This document shows, piece after piece, positions 24,286-34,718 of a DNA stretch of 64,000 nucleotides. Position 1 is the stretch's first letter. Each line of letters begins with the position of its first letter. The translations under genes and the position numbers were made by a program. The stretch comes from Desmodus rotundus (taxonomy: Eukaryota; Chordata; Mammalia; Chiroptera; Phyllostomidae), in NCBI RefSeq assembly GCF_022682495.2, contig NC_071396.1, positions 17,419,735 to 17,483,734 of the forward strand, read 5' to 3'. The notes beneath the pieces were generated by a model. It saw only the letters and a program-made list of their open reading frames with translations, did not search any database and had not been told where the DNA came from.

Positions 24286-24715
24286 AGTCCCACCTTCCAG
24301 CAGCATGCCTGCCCTTACCCTCCCACGGGGCAGCAGGGCCGACCCGTGGGACCAGGGGGACACTGGTATAATTAGTGCAGCTCTGCCTTTCTTTCTCAGA
24401 TCATTTTCTCAGGGTGGCACCAGCTGCCACACCCCAAGAAGGCACAAGCAGCCTTTGCGGGGATCTTCGTGGCAAGGAGCCGCATCCTCCTGCCAACAGC
24501 CAACGCCGCAGGCATGGTCCTCCAGCCATGGTCTCTGCAGATGACAGCAGTCTGGCCAACAGCTGGACCAGCATGTGAGAGGCCTCGAGCCCAGTCCCCG
24601 ATGAGCCACACCCAGAGCCGCATCCACAGGAGATAAAACCAACATGGGCTCCTTTAAGCTGCCAGGGTTTGGAGCAATTTGTTTTGCAGCAATAGCTGGT
24701 GCTAGAAATCACTGC
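24286..24715 (+). repeat. MLT1-type (ERVL-MaLR) LTR
   Basis: The 3' end CTCCTTTAAGCTGCCAGGG-TTTGG followed by CAATTTGTTTTGCAGCAATAGCTGGTGC matches the MaLR LTR terminus (TTTTAAGCCACTAAGTTTGG ... TTTGTTACAGCAGCAATAG). The upstream GAGGCCTCGAGCCCAGTC...GAGCCACACCCAGAGCCGC part fits the LTR body. Ancient and non-coding; the 115-codon minus-strand frame over it is chance. Confidence 0.6.
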
Positions 24716-25964
24716 CACTTTAAAAGTCTTTCTAACGTTCATTTTCATAGCTTGAAAATATACTTTAGATCATAAAATAATTCTAACAAATTAACTACTT
24801 TATGTGAGGTTACAACCATGAAAACACTCTAGGACAGGAATATTTAAATATATCTCACTCCTGGTCTTTTTTATTTTTAACAATGCCAACAGAACAAGTC
24901 TTATTAGTGCAGAGTTATGAAAACTTCATCTTAGAAATAGTTTTATAGCTTTTGATTTAAAAATACCATAAATATTTAATTCATATGGTGTCCAATTAAA
25001 ATAAGGTCTTAATTCTACTATTCATAACTTCATTTAATTTTAATAAGTTACTCTCTAAATTAAAAATATGAGTCATAAATCTATGCAGCTAATCTACCTG
25101 AAAACAAAGTGATGCATATTGCTGGGTTTGGGCCCGCTATGCTTAACCTATTTTAAAAATCTTTTTGCAAATGTTCCCAAGAGGCCCGGCATTCAAAGAC
25201 TTGTTCTAAGTCAGAATGAGAGGCTAACACAGTGGTTCATTTCTCCCTTCACCTCTGTGCTGAGTCACCAAGAGGAAACAATGACCCGTCCTCAGCCGCC
25301 TTCCTACAGATTTATTCCACTGAGCGGCTGTGGTTTCTTCTTCCACAGGCAACCTCTAGCCATCCTCCAAGATTTAATGTATCCCTCATAGAGGAGCTAT
25401 ATTTTATTCCTCTCCTGAATAATTGAATTTTTAATAATTTTGAGGCTCAGCATATATGAAGTAAAAGGTTAATCTCATCACCTCAAAAAGAAACTCAAAT
25501 TATGAAGCCTGACCAGGTATTTACCTACTTGTGATCAGAATGAACAGATCTCAATGGAAGTTCATTCCTCAACAAGTGTTAATGTTACGTGCTGTTGTTT
25601 CTTAGGTTGTTGGGGAAAGGTTCAGTGTGTTCCAGGGATACAGTACAGGGTTTGCAAGGCTCCCTGACTACTTGTCAATGTAGGGAAGTGAGAATAATAG
25701 TGCTTTTTTTTCTCATTTGACTCCCTTAGTATTGAAAAATGATGAGTCTTGTTTTTGTGAAAAGCTATGCTGAATATGCTCGGTTCTCCTGCAGGAAAAC
25801 AACAGCACTTCACAATCACTTATTTCTAGATATTTTCCCCATGATGCTCAAAATATTGAATTTTAACCACATAAAGATTTTAATCAAATAGAGTTGGTTC
25901 TTACTAGTTCTCCTGTAGGTAGTTCTTATTCATTTATGTTCTATAACCTTATAGTGACTATATT
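24716..25964. other. AT-rich unclassified sequence
   Basis: About 1.2 kb of AT-rich DNA, with no repeat or gene recognised. Small open frames look random. Confidence 0.35.
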
Positions 25965-26645
25965 TCTTTTTTATTGAATTTATTGGGGTTATGATCGTTA
26001 ATAAAATTACATAGGTTTAATTCTATAATACATCATCTGTATATTGTATTGTGTATTCACCCAAGTCATGTCTTTTTCTATCGCCATTTATTCTCTCTTT
26101 ACTTTCTTGTATCTCCTCCCACCCCCTTTGCCTCTGTAATCATCATACTATTGTCTGTGTCTATGACGGTTTTGTTTTTTTTTAATCCCTTCACCTTTTT
26201 CACCCAGTCCCCCTCTCCCTGCCCCTCCAACAGCTATGAGTCTGTTTCTATTTTTTTGTTAGTTTAGTTTATTCTTTAGATCCCATAGATAAGTGAAATC
26301 ATATAGTACCGTATTTTTCAGACTATACGACACACCGGACCATAAGACACACCTAGGTTTTAGAGGCAGAAAATAGGAAAAATAACCCCTCTCCAATGCC
26401 GCTCCCCGCCCGTCCCAGTGAGCCAGGTAAGCTACATTTGGACTATAAGATGCACCCCCATTTTCCTCCCAAATTTGGGGAGTGCATCTTATAGTCTGAA
26501 AAATACAGTACTTATCATTCTCTGACAGTCCATCCATGCTTTCGCAAAAGGTAAGATTTCCTTTTTTTTTTTTTTACTACTGCGTACATAGTATTCCATT
26601 GTGTAAATGTACCACAGCTTTTTATCCAATCAACTACTGATTATA
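25965..26645 (-). repeat. L1 3' end, antisense, split by a MITE
   Basis: Left part 25965-26308 is the antisense L1 3' untranslated end (TTATTGAATTTATTGGGG, GTTAATAAAATTACATAGG, TTCTATAATACATCATCTG). It continues into the CCCATAGATAAGTGAAATCAT segment. The right part 26511-26645 resumes with CTTATCATTCTCTGAC, AGTCCATCCATGCTTTCGC and the ORF2 3' end (AGTATTCCATTGTGTAAATG). A 200-bp MITE sits between. About 30 bp of L1 (around 26527) is also missing, compared with the copy at 29253. Confidence 0.85.
26309..26508. mobile_element. 200-bp palindromic MITE (non-autonomous DNA transposon)
   Basis: Terminal inverted repeats: CCGTATTTTTCAGACTATA at 26309-26327, and its inverse ending at 26508, differing only at base 2. 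It is flanked by TA on both sides (26307-26308, 26509-26510). Removing the element and one TA restores continuous L1 sequence (ATAGTACTTATCATTC). A second perfect inverted repeat of 15 bp lies inside (26441-26455 with 26482-26496). The TA target and small palindromic form suggest a Tc1/mariner-type non-autonomous element; the superfamily is inferred. It encodes nothing and would need a transposase supplied elsewhere. Confidence 0.85.
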
Positions 26646-26647
26646 TT

Positions 26648-26725
26648 TCTTAATCACTTAAGCCTTCGTTTTCTCAGCTACAAAATGGAAAGGATAATAC
26701 CTAATATTATTGCTAAGAAATATGC
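26648..26725 (+). repeat. MIR SINE core fragment
   Basis: AATCACTTAAGCCTTCGTTTTCTCAG, then TACAAAATGGAAAGGATAATACC, matches the MIR core (CCTCAGTTTCCTCATCTGTAAAATGG) with typical old-repeat divergence. Confidence 0.5.
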
Positions 26726-27469
26726 CTATGATTACTTTACCTTGAGAAAAGAAATATTTTGGTTTAGGAGGCATTCCCCTGAGTAAGTGACCGCAGATGA
26801 CGTGGAGCTGGGCAGGCTTTGGGGGCAGCGATGTCTTCTTTCCGAGAACATTTGGTGCCCTGAATACAAGAAGGCAGTTTAGCGTTGACCGTCACTGCCC
26901 TCCTCCTCCGAGCAGCTCCTAGGAGACATGGCGACTCCCTGGGGAGGTGTGGGGCAGACAGTCTTCTGACGGGCAAGCCTTCAGATCCACCTGGAGGGCT
27001 GAGGCCAGGTAAGCAGGTATACCTGTAACATGGGTTTGACCTGTTCACAGAACACAATTCCTAGGGGACCTGCTTTAAAATAGCAGTCACAGGTCATAGG
27101 ACCATCAAATCACGATGCCCAGTCTGCCCTTGTCTTCCAGGGCAGGGCAGTGGCGCAGAGGGGAAGTTGATTCTTTTATTGGCCATTGAACCTTATTGAT
27201 CCTCCTTTTGTCTTACCTGACCCTGAGGGCTCAGTGCCAGGACCTGTGTGTGGAACTCCCTGATGTAGCAGAGAACCACACAGAGCATCAAAATGCACAA
27301 GGCTGTGGCGCCAGTTAAGTAAAATGTGAATGGACATATACAACATGCCCAGCCCACAGCTAGCATCCAAGTGATGCGTATTCCCTTGTTCTCTTCTCCA
27401 CTTTGCAGTCACTTATCAGGGTTTACTTTTTTAAAAATAAACTAATCCTAAAGGCACCTGAGGATATGT
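26726..27469. other. Unclassified, no supported gene
   Basis: No repeat or gene recognised. The open frames of 97 and 78 codons on the minus strand have no known domains. Confidence 0.35.
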
Positions 27470-27616
27470 CTATTTATTTGAGAGAGACAAAAAATCCATC
27501 AAGGAGATGGAGCGACTTTCCTTGGTTGCCACCCATAGCGCCTGGACTGGGAATTGAACCGTAACATTTTGGTGACGGGGATGACTCTCCAACCAGCTGA
27601 AGCACCAGCCAGGGCC
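27470..27616 (-). mobile_element. Ves-type SINE, old and shortened
   Basis: Antisense Ves: TATTTATTTGAGAGAGACA tail, GACTGGGAATTGAAC (27546), then AACCAGCTGAAGCACCAGCCAGGGCC ending at 27616. Flanks containing GTCTATTTA on the left and GTCTATGTTTA on the right are a probable decayed target duplication. The body is shorter and more diverged than in the younger copies. Confidence 0.75.
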
Positions 27617-29252
27617 TACAAGGTCTATGTTTAAGGAAACTTCCTAATTAAACATTTTCTGATTTTGTCTTGAAAATGTTAATTTATGAAGCATTTTCTT
27701 CAAAGTATATTGAACGAAGTTGTAGGTGACTTCCACTGTGCTCAGATTTGAGACTGATGCATATGTTTTAAACATTAAAGTGACCCTTCGGATTGTTTAC
27801 TTTTTGGGGCAGTGACTCCTGCTACCCAGCAGTTGTCCTGGGGTGTGACAAAGGGCCCCTGGGCAGGAAAGGGCCAGCAGGAGGGGGAGCAGGGGGAAAG
27901 GGGTGGCCCCGGCAGAGCGTCCAAGGTGCCCAGCAATTGCAGTGCTATTTCCAGACCAGCTGTGGTGGACATGTAACAAAGTGCAGAGATATGACATACG
28001 GTATTTGGGGGGCCTGGGGCAGGTCACGACCACAGATACACACAGGGGCCAGAGTGCCTGTGGTCAGGGTTAGGGGCGTGGTCTGGGATGCTGTGGACAA
28101 AGCTGCATAGAGTGGTCGAGGGTTGAGGTGGGTAAGTTGTGCGTGTGTAGAACTTACGTGGCTGAGCGGGAGACTGGCTGACGCACCTTCCTCGGCACAG
28201 CTGCACTGACTGTTTCCCTGTGCCACATTGTCCGCTCTGCCTGGGTTGGAGTGCACGTGAAAACCGTTCCTATGAGTAATGCCTTTGTGTGTTCTGGAAG
28301 TGAGAGTCATCTTGGTCCTTTCATTCTTTTTAAGAACATATCTATGAGAAATCTGTGAATTCCTATTTTCAGGATGAAATGCCTCAAAGATTAATTGAAG
28401 TTTTTTTTAAAAAAAAGCACATGTGAAGTACAGCTAAATAAATTTCTTTCACTAAAGCATTTCTTCTCAACTCCAGGAAGGGATTAAAAGCAAGTGTACT
28501 TTCAAAAGTTTCTATTTTATCTTAAACAGCTTAAGTTTTTCATTATTTCCAAACAGTTCAAGATTAAATGGGGTGAACTGGGTTAAAGAACAACGAAATA
28601 CAATAATATAAAGGCTTAAATAGAAACATGTTCATTTGGACAAAATCTTTACTTTCTATAGGTTTTCTTATAGAAAAAGCCTAAAAATGTCCTGTTCAGA
28701 TATTAAGATTTTTAAGGTTAAATTTATAACATATTCTATTGGCTTTTCAAAGGTCAAGGTATGAACTAAATTTATTTTTACTTTTTTAATATTTAAAGGT
28801 CCATTATTAACATTTAGCAAGACACTGGAATGTGCATTTATATGTCTTCTTGAATCTGCAGGAAAAGGCATCCAACCTGATGTCGAGCAGGGATATACTG
28901 AATTACAGATGCCAATATAGTGTGGATTTTCATAAGGCTCTACATATATTTATTCAGTAAACATAAACAATACGTGAGACCCCTAGGTCAGAGGGATTCC
29001 CTGTATTCCGGGCCTCATGAACCACAGAATCTGAGAAGCAGGGCAGACTTCTACAAGTTAACTACATTTGGGCAAATTAAAGCACTTATCAGAAAAAAAT
29101 TGGAATATCCCCTGAGAGGCTAGAGAAAGAGCCCTTGAAAGGTGACTTTGGGCGAGTCTGGAGGGAGGAGTGAGCTCTCCATCTACGAGTGGCAGAGCAA
29201 AGAGCAGGTCTGAAGGAGCAATTAGCTTTTTTTACATGTTTCTTTTCCCCCC
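27617..29252. other. Unclassified, no supported gene
   Basis: The part 27790-28310 is GC-richer and opens overlapping frames on both strands (105 plus, 121 minus). No domain is recognised, so none is called. The part 28310-29250 is AT-rich, with no recognised repeat. Confidence 0.35.
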
Positions 29253-29828
29253 TTTTTATTGAATTTCTTGGGGTGACACTGGTTAATAAAACAACACGGG
29301 TTTCAGGCACACTATTCTACAACACATCATCTGTGTACTGTGTTGTGTGTTCACCACCCAAAGTCAAGTTTCCACCCATCATATTGATCCCCCCTTTACC
29401 CACCTCCACCTCCCCAACCCTGAGAATCACCGTGCTGTCCTTTGTGTCCGTGAGTTCTTCTCCTCTCTCTACTTTATTTCTTGTTCAGTGCCTCTACCAC
29501 CACCAAACACCCCCTTCACCAGAGCTGTCAGCCTGCTCTCTATCTATGAGTCTGTCTCTATTTTGCTTATTAGTTCAGTTTATTCATTAGATTCCACATA
29601 TGAGTGAAATCATATGGTATTTGTCTTTCTCTGACTGGCTTATTTCACTTGGCATAATGTTCTCCAGGTCCATCCATGCTGTCACAAATGGTAAGATTTC
29701 CTTCTTTTCTATGGCCAAGTAATATTCTGCTATGTAAATATGCCACAGCTTTTTTACCCATTCATCTACTGATGGACACTTGGGCTGCTCCTAAATCTTG
29801 CCTATTGTAAATAACACTGCAATGAATA

Positions 29829-29880
<52 letters not shown>

Positions 29881-31213
29881 AGTGTTTCAGGCTTCTTTGG
29901 AAAAATTCCCAGAAGTGGACTCACTGAGTTATAAGGCAGTCCCACTTTTAATTTTTGGAGGAAACTCCATACTGCTTTCCACAGTGACCGCACCAGTCTG
30001 CATTCCCACCAACAGTGCATGAGGACTCCCTTTTCTCCACATCCTCCCCAGCACTTGTTGTTTGCTGATTTATTGTTGATAGTCATTCTGACAGGTGTGA
30101 GGTGACATTTCACTATGGTTTTAATTTGCATTCCTTTGAGGATTAGTGACGTTGAGCATCTTTTCATTTGTCTATTGGCCCTCTGTATGTCCTCTTTGGA
30201 GAAATGTCTGTTCAGGTCCTTTGACCATTTTTTAATTGGGTTGTTTATCGGGTATTGAATTTTATAAGTTCTTTATACGTTTGGGGTACTAACTCCTTAT
30301 CAGATGTATTGGCAAATATGTTTCCCATTCAGTGGGTTGTCTTTTCATTTTGTTGATGGTTTCCTTTGCTGTGCAAAAACTTTTTAGTTTGCTGTAGTCT
30401 CATTTGTTTTTTCTTTTGTTTCCCTTGCACAAAGAGATATATCAGAAAAAATAATGCTACAAAAAATGTCTGATTTTTATTGCCTAAGTTTTCTTCTGGA
30501 TTTTTATAGTTTTGAGTCTAACATTTAAATCTTTAATCCATTTTGAGTTTATTCTTGTGTATGGTGTAAGAAGGTGGCTTAATTTCTTTTTTTTTTGCAA
30601 GTATCTGTCCAATATTCCCAACCCCACTTATTGAATAGACTGTCTTTACCCCATTGTATGCTTTTGCCTCTGTTGTCAACTAATAATTGACTATAAATGA
30701 GTGGGTTTATTTCCAGGCTCTCTATTCTGTTCCATTGATCTATGTGGCTGTTTTTATGCCAGTGCCATGCTGTTTAGATTACTGTGGCCTTGTAGTATAG
30801 TTTGATAGCAGGTATTATGATTCCTCTAACTTCATTCTTCTCTCTCAAAATTGCTGTTGTTATTCTGGGTCTTTTGTGGTATCATATAACTTTTTGGAAT
30901 ATTTTTTCTAGTTAAGCAAAATACACCATTGGTGTCTTCATAGGACTTGTCCTGAATCTATAGATTGCTTGGAGTAGTATGGACACTGTAATGATGTGAA
31001 TGCTTCTTATCCATGAACATGGTATGTGCTTCCACCTATTTGTATCTTCTTCACTTTCTTTATTAAGTGTCTTATAATTTTCTGAGTACAGGTCTTTTAC
31101 ATCCTTGGTTAAATTTATTCCTATGTACTTTATTCTTTTTGAATCAGTTGTGAATGGGATTTTTTTTCTTAGTTGCCCTCTCTGATAGTTCATTATTGGT
31201 GTATAAAAATGCA
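29253..31213 (-). mobile_element. 5'-truncated L1 (3' UTR and ORF2 C-terminal third), minus strand
   Basis: Antisense L1: the 3' end CTTTTTATTGAATTTCTTGG at 29253 (antisense AATAAA at 29255-29260), then ACAACACATCATCTGTGTAC. The ORF2 end follows: CCATCCATGCTGTCACAAATGG, CACATCCTCCCCAGCACTTG and GTTGTCTTTTCATTTTGTTG. It stops at GTATAAAAATGCAA near 31213. Only the 3' third of ORF2 is present. Frame remnants are annotated separately. An (AT)n tract has expanded within it. It lies head to head with a plus-strand L1 at 31565. Confidence 0.95.
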
Positions 31214-31214
31214 A
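29802..31214 (-). pseudogene. L1 ORF2p C-terminal remnants
   Basis: Two minus-strand frames keep readable ORF2 protein. 30912-31214 holds the region downstream of the reverse transcriptase, with PFTTDSKRIKYIGINLTKD and YSENYKTLNKESEEDTNRW. 29802-30167 holds the distal C-terminus, with [17 protein letters not shown]. Between them stops and frameshifts break the frame, and an AT tract gives an artificial Ile-Tyr repeat. The endonuclease and reverse-transcriptase catalytic parts are missing by 5' truncation. Confidence 0.85.
29832..29877. repeat. (AT)23 microsatellite inside L1
   Basis: Uninterrupted AT dinucleotides over about 46 bp. They lie at the place where L1 copies normally read a short ATATAT-containing sequence just after CTGCAATGAATAT, so the repeat grew within the L1. 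Confidence 0.95.
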
Positions 31215-31564
31215 AGGCCCTAAACGAAAGAACTGGAAAAATCTCCAGAAATAGAGCCACTATCTTCTAATGTTCAGGTAGAGGAAACAGAGAGTTAGGA
31301 GAGGCCACAGAGATAAGAAGAGGGAGAAGAAAGGAATTGAAAACACAAAACTAGAATCACAAGTCATAAGAAAATCAGGGGAGGAGAATGTAAGATGAAG
31401 GAGGCCTTGGTCAGAACTACCACTACTGTAGGGAGAGATAATAGGAAGATGCTGATAGGGGCTGGGACATTGGGTGGTCTGGACATTGTGTGAAACCTTA
31501 GCATCACTATGTTATCACTGATTGAGGGTTCACTGGAAAATAAGGGAATGAAGATAAATATATG
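31214..31564. other. Spacer between head-to-head L1 copies
   Basis: About 350 bp, purine-rich on the plus strand, not L1-like, and no gene. It is probably the original target DNA between the two insertions. Confidence 0.5.
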
Positions 31565-31993
31565 CCACTAAAGAGTTTTACCCTTTTGCACTGTTGGTGG
31601 GAATGCAGACTGGTGCAACCACTGTGGAAAGCAGTGTGGAGATACCTCATAAAATTAAAAATGAATCTGTATTTTGATCCATCAATGCCACTTCTAGAAA
31701 TATATCCGAAGGAACCCAAAACACTAATTCAAGAGAACACAAGCACCCCTATGTTCATTGCAGTGTTATTTACAGTTACCAAGATATGGAAGCAGCCCAA
31801 GTGTCCATCAGTAGATGAGTGGGTAAAACAAGTCTGGGAAATTTACACAATGGAATACTACTTGGCCATAAAAAATAAGAAAATTTTGCCCTTTGAGACA
31901 GTATGGATGGACCTGGAGAGCATTATGCTAAGTGAAATAAGCCAGTCAGAGAAAGACAAATACCATATGATCTCATGCATATGTGGACTTTAA
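31562..31993 (+). pseudogene. L1 ORF2p C-terminal fragment, frame open to the natural stop
   Basis: A 143-codon open frame. Apart from the first few residues it matches the ORF2 protein C-terminus: [19 protein letters not shown], then a PLLEIYPKEPKTLI segment, WKQPKCPSVDEWVKQVWEIY, and ending in KDKYHMISCICGL. This part of ORF2p lies beyond the reverse transcriptase and contains the cysteine-rich C-terminal segment. The start codon is fortuitous, because the copy is 5'-truncated. It has no endonuclease or polymerase domain and no promoter, so it is a dead fragment that has simply kept its frame. Confidence 0.9.
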
Positions 31994-32220
31994 TGAGCAA
32001 ACTGAACTAATAAGGAAAATGGGGACAGGCTCATAGATGGAAAGCAGGATGACAGCTGATGAGGGGGGAAGGTTGGGGGATAGACGGATTGAACAAAAAG
32101 GTAAAAGGACTCATGGATCTGGACACCAGGGTGGTGATTGCTGGGAGGCAGGGCGTGTAAGGGAACTAAATGTAATGGAAAAAATACAATAAAGATTAAA
32201 TCAAAAAATAAAATAAATAG
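31565..32220 (+). mobile_element. 5'-truncated L1 3' end, plus strand
   Basis: Starts within the ORF2 C-terminal region (CACTGTTGGTGGGAATGCAG near 31590), passes the ORF2 stop near 31991, and has a short 3' untranslated region. AATAAA lies at 32188-32193, followed by an A-rich tail. The 3' untranslated sequence differs from the minus-strand neighbour, so the two belong to different L1 subfamilies. The open C-terminal frame suggests this is one of the less decayed L1 copies in the window. Confidence 0.95.
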
Positions 32221-33500
32221 AAAAAAAGTTTAGCTGTGAAAAGATTAAAAAGCCAGAAATTGAAAGAAAAATAAGGGCAGTTGGAGAAGATCTGTTTTGT
32301 TTCACGGTGTAATGTTCTGAGAGTGCAGCGCTGTTGATATCGTCACGGGTAACACAATGGGAGCTGCAATAAAGAAAATAATTTGGACACGTGAATAAAA
32401 GTGAAAATGTGTTGAAAGTGAGTCTTCTTTATAATTAATGATTTAATTATAGACAAAAATACTGAAGTATAAAACCTCAGCAGAATTATGAGATGTGTGA
32501 TTACATCTCAGCATTTTAATGTCACATAAAATCTAGAATATTTTCAATAGCACTTAAAGCTCCAAAACTAGCTCCATTATTCAAATTGACTTTAATGGTT
32601 CACTGTGTAATGCCTGATTATTTGCTCTGCTTTCACCCAGCACATATGAGGATATTAAATAAAATCAAGTAGCAACTAACTCTCCTTAAGAAGGAAGGCT
32701 TTGTCTAGCCTATAATTGTGTCAGATTAAAGGGTTAACACAACCTCTGTTTTTGCTGAAGTATAAACTGTGGGTTTGGGTGTTGAAAAGAAGAATTTTCT
32801 AGACTAGCCTTTAACAGAGTGGAACTTTTTAGACCACTCACTTAACAAATGGATGAACTAAAAATAAATTAACAGTTTAAAAACACATTCGGTCTTCGGA
32901 TACGAAATATGCCATGATTGTTCACGTAAACAGCAACTATTGCTAAATTAAGCTTAATTGGAAGTTAATCATTTTTATCATTGTGAATTACAATTGAAAA
33001 AATTTCTCACAGCCCAATATTATTTGTGTTGTATCAAATGACTGTCTTCCATTAATTATTAAGTACTTACTATTTTATTAAACATTTAGTGACCACTGTC
33101 TTACCAATTAAGATAATTCCATGGCAGCACTGGATTAATCTATTAGAAATATCATTTTCCCTGATTATGGTTCTTCTATCAGAAGACTGTTTGCAAAATC
33201 AGATATTGTAGCAATAAAATAACTGGTGAAATTCATGATTTCTAATATTACAATTACTTGATTCAATTCAGATAAAAATGCTGAGTAGAATAAAGGTGAA
33301 AATTAATAGCTGATATTAAAAATAGATAATTTAATAAATGATATTTAAAAGGCTGAATAATCAAGGTTAATAAAAATAAAGATCCCTACTTAATTTTTTA
33401 TATCATAATAAATTCCAGGGGAATCAAACTCTTAAAGCTAAAAATAAATCTGGTTTTCTGGATTCAGCTCCAATATGCAAAGATCTGGAGAGTAGCTATT
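32221..33500. other. Repeat-poor AT-rich sequence
   Basis: About 1.3 kb with no recognised transposon, low GC and many TTAAT/ATTA motifs. No open frame of note. Such stretches between repeats can be single-copy and sometimes conserved non-coding DNA; the sequence alone cannot show conservation. Confidence 0.4.
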
Positions 33501-34189
33501 CTCGTACTTACACACGAAAAAGCTGGACAAATGGAAACTAACAAGTGGTCTCGTCAGATGACTGCAGCCACTGGGCAGACTGACGCCCCAGGTGCATCAG
33601 CGCAGAAACCCAGGTGTGGCTATTTGGATCAGAATCCTCCAAAGTCATAACCTGGTGAGAGCACGTTTGGCATTCTTCGTGGAGAACTGAGTGAGAGGCA
33701 GAAGTTCCTGGGATTTGAGGGAATCACGTGTTTCACCTGGCAGGTGAGGGGAAGTCATGGTTGAGAGAGAAGCCCCGCTCATTCTCCTGGAACTCTCAGA
33801 GGTGTGGCATGTGCAGGAGGGAGGAGAGGAAGAACTGCCTGAGCTTGATTCTCAAACTTGATCTCAGCTGGGAGGAGGGAATCCCACCTGTGCACATCTC
33901 CACAGTTGATAGGGCTTCAAGAAAATAGTTTGGAAATGTGGCAGCCAGGAAAGGCAGGAGAGGCCAGGAGAAAAAGCTGGGTGACTGACAGAGGGAAAGT
34001 GAGGTGTGTGTGATCAGACTAGGGAGCGGCTGAGGCTGCTCAGGAGATTGGATTGCCCCTGCTGCTCCTCCTCCCTCCGCTGTACCAGGGCACCGGTGGG
34101 GCTCCAGTGTAACTTAGTGGTTGCAGTTGAAGGAACAGCAAGATGTAGACTCTTCTTAGAAAAACTGCTTAGATAAGCCCAAAGGCAAC
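33501..34189. other. Unclassified, possibly old L1 5' untranslated region
   Basis: Moderately GC-rich sequence leading without a break into recognisable L1 5' sequence at 34190, so it may be the diverged L1 5' untranslated region. No landmark confirms this. Small open frames are not gene-like. Confidence 0.35.
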
Positions 34190-34716
34190 AGGCAGGCAAG
34201 AACAGCAGCTGCAGAGAAATTTGAAACCTGAAGCTCCAGCTTCAGCAAACACTAAACACAAACTCCTTGTCACATTAACACATTAGTGCCAAAGCACTAT
34301 TCACCTGATATAACATTCCGGGCTATCAAAAGCAGAATTCCATGGCCAGATGAAAGGCAAGAAAAAACACACTGCTAGGAGACAAAGCGAACATCAGAAT
34401 CATACTAAGATCTGACAGATTTTGGACTCACCCCACAGGGAGTTTAAAATAACCACGGATAAAATGCTAAGGAATTTAAATGAAAAGAAAAAGAGCATGT
34501 GAGGACAGATGCATAGTCTAAGCAGAGGGATGGAAATTCTAAGAAAAAATCAAACGGATATCTTAGAAGTAAAAAAAAAAATACAGACAGCAATAGAAAT
34601 GAGTTACCTTTGACTGGCTCCTCGGTACTCATGATGGGCCCAGAGGACGGTTCCCTGACCTTGCACAGAGGTCAATAGAAACTTCCAAGCTGAACTGTCA
34701 GAAAAGAAAAAATGAG
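34190..34716 (+). repeat. L1 5' untranslated/ORF1-start region, sense
   Basis: The reading follows an old L1 5' region: CAGATTTTGGACTCACCCCACAGGGAGTTTAAAATAACC-like (34419-34455), GCAGAGGGATGGAAATTCTAAG (34521), a CTCGGTACTC-GATGGGC segment, then ACAGAGGTCAATAGAAACTTCC (34663). It breaks at 34716 where a mariner begins, so the mariner jumped into this L1. No L1 continuation is seen on the far side. Confidence 0.65.
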
Positions 34717-34718
34717 TA

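Noticed and set aside
29798..30022. Plus-strand open frame with an Ile-Tyr repeat
   Set aside because: It is the translation of the AT microsatellite within an antisense L1.
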